Shown piece after piece: positions 6,694 to 10,083 of a DNA stretch of 10,083 nucleotides. The number at the start of each line of letters is the position of its first letter. The first letter of the stretch is position 1. Source of the stretch: CAZIQY01 sp964541605 (GTDB lineage Bacteria > Desulfobacterota > Syntrophia > Syntrophales > UBA2185); assembly GCA_964541605.1 (NCBI GenBank), contig CAZIQY010000091.1, positions 1 through 10,083 of the forward strand. The letters are read 5' to 3'. The notes under the pieces were generated by a model. It saw only the letters and a list, made by a program, of their open reading frames with translations. It searched no databases and was not told where the DNA came from. Both the position numbers and the translations under genes were made by a program.

Positions 6694-6704
6694 TCCGGAA
6701 TCCA
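6679..6704. repeat. dispersed palindromic (REP-like) repeat spanning a stop codon
   Basis: ATTCCGGA at 6681-6688 and TCCGGAAT at 6694-6701 form perfect 8-base arms around a 5-base loop, within GTCATTCCGG...CCGGAATCCAG. The loop contains the TGA that ends the 887-residue gene, so the last residues (SFRT) are encoded by the repeat. There is no T-tract after it, so it is not a classical terminator; it could still protect RNA ends or attenuate transcription before dapF. A second, degenerate copy is at 2251-2272. Confidence 0.75.
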
Positions 6705-6729
6705 GTATTGCTGTTTGGAGGTTTGTATC

Positions 6730-7551
6730 ATGATCGAATTTTTTAAAATGAGCGGCAGCGGGAATGATTTTATTCTGATCGACAACAGAAATCATTCCCT
6801 GTCTGTGGAAAATCTGCCGGAATTTGTCAGAACGGTCTGTGAAAGAAAAGTGTCCGTGGGAGCAGACGGATTGATTATTATAGAAAAATCTGAGGCATTC
6901 GATTTCCGGTGGCGGTTCTTTAACGCCGATGGAAGCGAGGTGGGCATGTGCGGAAACGGAGGAAGGTGTGCCGCCCGTTTTGCATACATCAAAGGCATCG
7001 CCGGGGAAAAACTGTCCTTCGAAACCCCGGCAGGAATCATCGATGCTGAAATCAGGGATGACATTGTCAAGTTAAAGCTGACAGATCCATATAACATGCA
7101 GGTGAACCTCTCCATTCCCGTTGAGGAGCGACCGCTCGAAATCAGCCAGATCAATACCGGCGTTCCCCACGTCGTTCATTTTGTGAATAATCTTGATCAC
7201 TATGATGTATTTCATATCGGCCGGATCATTCGCTATCACCCGCAGTACCAGCCGGAGGGGACAAACGCAAATTTCGTGGAAGTCATCGATAAAAACACCA
7301 TCAGGGTAAGAACCTATGAGAGGGGTGTCGAGGACGAAACCCTGGCCTGCGGCACGGGCGCCGTCGCATCGACACTGATATCCTCCTGGAAAGGGTTGAT
7401 TGAATCCCCGGTGAACGTCCGGGTAAAGAGCGGGGAAATTCTCAAGATTTATTTCCACAAAACGGAGCACGGATTTGAAGACATTTATCTTGAAGGAAAG
7501 GCCAAAGTGGTTTATGAAGGTCGCATCTGGGATGAGACTTATAAAGTCTGA
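6730..7551 (+). CDS. dapF: diaminopimelate epimerase
   Basis: DapF converts LL-diaminopimelate to meso-diaminopimelate in the cytoplasm, the last step before lysine (LysA) and the building block for peptidoglycan stems (MurE). The 273 residues match the usual length of about 274. Seen: MSGSGNDF at 7-14, the first catalytic cysteine Cys74 in GMCGNGGRC (72-80), EGTNANFVE at 176-184, YERGVEDETLACGTG at 196-210 with the second catalytic Cys207. The chosen ATG 6730 follows GGAGG (6717-6721) by 8 bases; a TTG at 6715 would start inside the ribosome-binding site and is rejected. It lies 36 bases after the previous gene, with the repeat palindrome in between, and 50 bases before dapL, its pathway partner. 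Confidence 0.97.
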   Translation: MIEFFKMSGSGNDFILIDNRNHSLSVENLPEFVRTVCERKVSVGADGLIIIEKSEAFDFRWRFFNADGSEVGMCGNGGRCAARFAYIKGIAGEKLSFETPAGIIDAEIRDDIVKLKLTDPYNMQVNLSIPVEERPLEISQINTGVPHVVHFVNNLDHYDVFHIGRIIRYHPQYQPEGTNANFVEVIDKNTIRVRTYERGVEDETLACGTGAVASTLISSWKGLIESPVNVRVKSGEILKIYFHKTEHGFEDIYLEGKAKVVYEGRIWDETYKV

Positions 7552-7586
7552 GCCGCGTCAATTATAATGAAAAATGATTTCCACAC

Positions 7587-7592
7587 AGGAGG
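7587..7592 (+). promoter_or_regulatory. ribosome-binding site for a TTG start
   Basis: AGGAGG ends 9 bases before TTG 7602. The only nearby ATG (7574) is out of frame and upstream of this site, so dapL most likely starts with TTG. Confidence 0.75.
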
Positions 7593-7601
7593 ATAAAAAT
7601 C

Positions 7602-8765
7602 TTGCAGACTGCCGACCGACTGACCAGGATTCCACCCTATCTTTTCATGGAGTTGAGAAAAAAAATCAACAAGGCAAAGGCCGACGGCATTGACGTCATC
7701 AGCCTTGCCATCGGAGACCCGGTGGAGCCGACACCGGATTCCATTATTGACGAACTCTGTGCGAGGGCGAAAGACCCGGAAAATCACCGCTATCCCATTG
7801 ATGAGGAAAAGGGGATGCTGGCCTTCCGGCGGGAGGTTTCCCGCTGGTATCAAGCCAGATACGGGGTGTCGCTCGACCCTGCAACTGAGGTCCTGGGGCT
7901 GATCGGATCCAAGGAAGGGTGCCACCATTTTGTCCTTGCCCGGATCAACCCCGGAGACATCGTTCTGATGACCGACCCCGGTTATCCCGCCTACCGGGCA
8001 AGCATCCTGATGGGCGGTGGCGAGCCGTTCAATGTGCCCATTCTGAAGGAAAATAACTACCTGCCCGTTTTTGAAGACATTCCCTCCGACATTGCCGGAA
8101 AGGCACGTGGCATGTTCCTCAATTACCCGAACAATCCCACCGGCGCCTGCGCAACGAAAGATTTTTTCAACCGCCTGGTGGATTTTGCCAGGCAGTTCGA
8201 TATTGCCGTCTGCTACGACAATCCCTATAGCGAAATCCTCTTCGACGGCCAGGAGCGTCTCAGTTTTCTCATGGCCGACGGCGCCAGGGAGGTAGGCGTC
8301 GAGTTAAACTCCCTCTCCAAGCCTTTCAACATGTGCGGGTGGCGGATCGGCATGGCTGCAGGCAATCCCGATCTCATCGCCGCCATCAGCAAGGTCAAGG
8401 AAAACAGTGACTCCGGCATCTTTAATCCCATTCAGTACGCCGGCATTCATGCCCTGAAACATGAGGAGCAGGCCATCAATCACATGCTTCAGATTTATGC
8501 GAAGCGACGTCAGATGGTCTTAAACGCGCTCAGTAAAATCGGGATTGTCTTCGATCCGCCGAAAGGAACATTCTATCTGTGGGTGCCGGCGCCCAAAGGG
8601 ATGACAGCCCTTGAATTCACCAATCGATTATTCGATAAAACGGCAGTTGTCGTGGCCGCAGGTACAGCCTACGGACAGTACGGAGAAGGGTATGTCCGCA
8701 TCTCCCTCACCGTGCCGGATAACCGCCTCGCAGAGGCCATGACACGGATTGAAAGGGAATTTTAA
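7602..8765 (+). CDS. dapL: LL-diaminopimelate aminotransferase
   Basis: A 387-residue fold-type I PLP aminotransferase. DapL turns tetrahydrodipicolinate and glutamate directly into LL-diaminopimelate, bypassing the succinylase or acetylase steps. Seen: LAIGDPVEPTP at 35-45, IGSKEG at 101-106, TDPGYPAY at 124-131, LNYPNNPTGA at 173-182, YDNPYSE at 205-211 with PLP-contacting Asp206 and Tyr209, SLSKPFNMCGWRIG at 237-250 with Schiff-base Lys240, and the carboxylate-binding Arg366 in YVRISL. These motifs fit the DapL clade, and immediate linkage to dapF, the next enzyme, strengthens the call over a generic aspartate-type aminotransferase. Translation starts at TTG, a rarer codon that may lower expression. 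No clear intrinsic terminator follows. Confidence 0.9.
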   Translation: MQTADRLTRIPPYLFMELRKKINKAKADGIDVISLAIGDPVEPTPDSIIDELCARAKDPENHRYPIDEEKGMLAFRREVSRWYQARYGVSLDPATEVLGLIGSKEGCHHFVLARINPGDIVLMTDPGYPAYRASILMGGGEPFNVPILKENNYLPVFEDIPSDIAGKARGMFLNYPNNPTGACATKDFFNRLVDFARQFDIAVCYDNPYSEILFDGQERLSFLMADGAREVGVELNSLSKPFNMCGWRIGMAAGNPDLIAAISKVKENSDSGIFNPIQYAGIHALKHEEQAINHMLQIYAKRRQMVLNALSKIGIVFDPPKGTFYLWVPAPKGMTALEFTNRLFDKTAVVVAAGTAYGQYGEGYVRISLTVPDNRLAEAMTRIEREF

Positions 8766-8778
8766 GTTTATTCATTCC

Positions 8779-8806
8779 TTGACAAAAATGAAAAAAAAGG
8801 TAAAAG
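8779..8806 (+). promoter_or_regulatory. candidate sigma-70 promoter of the L,D-transpeptidase gene
   Basis: TTGACA at 8779-8784 is a consensus -35 box. The best -10 match after 16 bases is TAAAAG (8801-8806), which is poor. Its location between dapL and the next gene is sensible, with the ATG about 50 bases further on. Activity is uncertain because of the weak -10. Confidence 0.4.
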
Positions 8807-8858
8807 CCTCATGCCAAAATAACCTCTGTCAGGCGCGCATTGCTCCCCGGATAAAGAC

Positions 8859-10083
8859 ATGAAAAAGTTCCGGTCTTACAGATACTCATCGAATCCTCCC
8901 TATCTAAAAGTTGGCATTGCGCTTATCGCTATATTAATCCTGATAAATGTCGCCCTTTTATATCTTTTTATTAAAGAAAGAAATCACAATAAAAACCTGC
9001 GGAATACGATCAGCGAAACCAGCAGGGACTTTAATCAAATCGATGAATCATTGAGACAGAAGGACTATCAGAAAGCTTTCAGGCATCTGACAGAGGCCAG
9101 AAAACAGATTGCAACCCTGTTACCTCCAACTCCCCAGGCGCCTCCCAAGCCAACGGTAACCGCAGCGGCGCCTCCTGCACCGGCAGCTCCCGTCAAGGCA
9201 ACAACTGCCCCGCCGCAACCGGTTGCAAGTTTGCCTCCTCCCGCGCAGGAGTCTCCCCAGCCTTTGGTTCTGGCAGACGCAGGCGAATACCTGCTTATCT
9301 GTGAGAAAGAAACGAAAACCCTTTACATTTTTCGCTTTTCAGACGGAAAGTTTTCCCCGGTTAAGCAATACCCCTGTATCATCGGAGCGAACAACCACGA
9401 AAAGAGGCGGGACGGAGATTTTGCCACCCCCGTAGGCGTCTATTTCTTTTTGAGGTTCGCATCAGGAAGCACCCTTCCGGAAATTTATGGTTACGGCGCT
9501 TACGTGCTCAACTACCCGAATTACCTGGATCGAAGGGAGGGGAAAAAAGGTGGGGGCATATGGATACACGGGCACAGCGCCAGCAAGACGATCGGGAAGG
9601 ACATTCCGGACACTAAAGGCTGTATTGCCGTCAGCAACGATGCATTGAAAGAAATGAGCGGTTTCCTCAAACCAAACGGCACACCCATTGCTGTCGTAAA
9701 CAAACTTCAGTTTTCCAAAATAGCAAATCAGGCCGATCTATCGAAGGATCTGATAAACTTTATGAATGCCTGGAGACAGGGATGGGAAAGTATCAATACC
9801 AGGAAATTTATGAGCTTCTATGCCCCGGAGTTTGTCAACAGCGAGGGAATGGGTTATCAGGCCTTCAAGCAGCAGAAAGAAAAGGTAAACAAGGGCAAGA
9901 AATTCATACGTGTAAAAGCCGAAAATATAGCGATTCTCATGCCGCAGGAATATGGCGGCAAAATCGCCATCGTGCGATTTCTTCAACGGTATCACTCCAA
10001 TAACTTCAACAGCGACAGCAAGAAGATATTCTACCTGAAAAAAGGGCAAACGGGATGGCAAATCATAGGCGAATCGTCATATT
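8859..10083 (+). CDS. membrane-anchored L,D-transpeptidase with Cds6-like C-terminus (3' partial)
   Basis: The frame is open for 408 codons and runs off the window, with no stop seen. Residues 1-16 are basic and cytoplasmic; 17-38 form one membrane helix with no cleavage motif, so the rest should face the periplasm. Residues 40-86 are charged and probably helical, and 89-135 are a Pro/Ala-rich linker. A YkuD L,D-transpeptidase domain follows (about 142-282): ATPVGVYFF at 189-197, IWIHGH at 234-239 with His237, and DTKGCIAVSND at 251-261 with catalytic Cys255. Residues 295 to the end look like a SnoaL/NTF2-type domain as in the Cds6 family (paired Trp305/Trp309, then VRFLQRYHS at 372-380, GWQIIGES at 399-406). 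The family joins meso-DAP stems (3-3 links) or attaches proteins to the wall. ATG 8859 has a weak Shine-Dalgarno (GGA); an in-frame TAA at 8820 limits alternatives. Confidence 0.9.
   Translation, partial: MKKFRSYRYSSNPPYLKVGIALIAILILINVALLYLFIKERNHNKNLRNTISETSRDFNQIDESLRQKDYQKAFRHLTEARKQIATLLPPTPQAPPKPTVTAAAPPAPAAPVKATTAPPQPVASLPPPAQESPQPLVLADAGEYLLICEKETKTLYIFRFSDGKFSPVKQYPCIIGANNHEKRRDGDFATPVGVYFFLRFASGSTLPEIYGYGAYVLNYPNYLDRREGKKGGGIWIHGHSASKTIGKDIPDTKGCIAVSNDALKEMSGFLKPNGTPIAVVNKLQFSKIANQADLSKDLINFMNAWRQGWESINTRKFMSFYAPEFVNSEGMGYQAFKQQKEKVNKGKKFIRVKAENIAILMPQEYGGKIAIVRFLQRYHSNNFNSDSKKIFYLKKGQTGWQIIGESSY

Noticed and set aside
6582..6785. Minus-strand frame containing the peptide WIPDQVRND
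   Set aside because: That peptide is the translation of the dispersed palindromic repeat, a frequent source of false gene calls; it is antisense to two well-supported genes.
7535..7549. AGACTT-ATA-AAGTCT palindrome at the dapF 3' end
   Set aside because: It lies inside coding sequence, has a 6-bp stem without a T-tract, and is likely chance.
7563..7568. TATAAT between dapF and dapL, a possible -10 box
   Set aside because: No plausible -35 box at suitable spacing, and the 50-base gap fits a continuous operon.
8811..8822. Tiny ATG-CCA-AAA-TAA frame before the L,D-transpeptidase gene, a possible leader peptide
   Set aside because: No ribosome-binding site of note and no attenuator structure around it.
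9738..10061. 107-codon minus-strand frame antisense to the L,D-transpeptidase C-terminus
   Set aside because: No start signal, and the sense frame has clear domain features continuing to the window edge.
1..10083. CRISPR array, insertion sequence, tRNA or prophage
   Set aside because: No regularly spaced repeats, no transposase or integrase, no tRNA-like structure; the genes are housekeeping in character.

Overview
The window reads as chromosome of a free-living anaerobic bacterium, most likely a Desulfobacterota (former Deltaproteobacteria, perhaps a Syntrophales relative). This placement is an inference from three things: a lysine branch using DapL, a PEP/pyruvate-binding protein of a type I associate with this phylum, and the dispersed palindromic repeat GTCATTCCGG...CCGGAATCC. 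No phage, transposase, CRISPR, rRNA or tRNA gene was seen.

Left part (1-1972, minus strand): an ammonium-uptake operon, amtB then a PII gene of the glnB/glnK family. It is headed by a consensus sigma-54 promoter (-24/-12) about 60 bp before amtB and closed by a strong intrinsic terminator just after the PII gene. The two genes are tightly coupled: the PII Shine-Dalgarno overlaps the amtB stop. The PII protein lacks the tyrosine that is uridylylated in E. coli. Beyond the terminator are two perfect palindromes and the first 11 codons of another minus-strand gene that leaves the window.

Middle (about 2178-8765, plus strand): five closely spaced genes behind a near-perfect sigma-70 promoter (TTGACA, 17 bp, TATGAT). 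In order they are an MtnA/eIF2B-like sugar-phosphate isomerase, a class II (fuculose-phosphate type) aldolase, an 887-residue protein joining a degenerate RecA/KaiC-like domain to a PEP-synthase-type ATP-grasp domain, dapF and dapL. The first two resemble the isomerase and aldolase of the pathway that salvages methylthioadenosine or 5'-deoxyadenosine through DHAP. The last two make meso-diaminopimelate (lysine and peptidoglycan). The large central protein has no phosphohistidine domain visible and no function I can name; it is the most unusual gene here.

Right part (8779-10083, plus strand): a membrane-anchored L,D-transpeptidase with a Pro/Ala linker and a C-terminal SnoaL/NTF2-like (Cds6-type) domain, open at the window edge. 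It has its own weak candidate promoter. Its substrate, the meso-DAP-containing peptide stem, is what the preceding dapF-dapL pair supplies, so the right half has a cell-wall theme.
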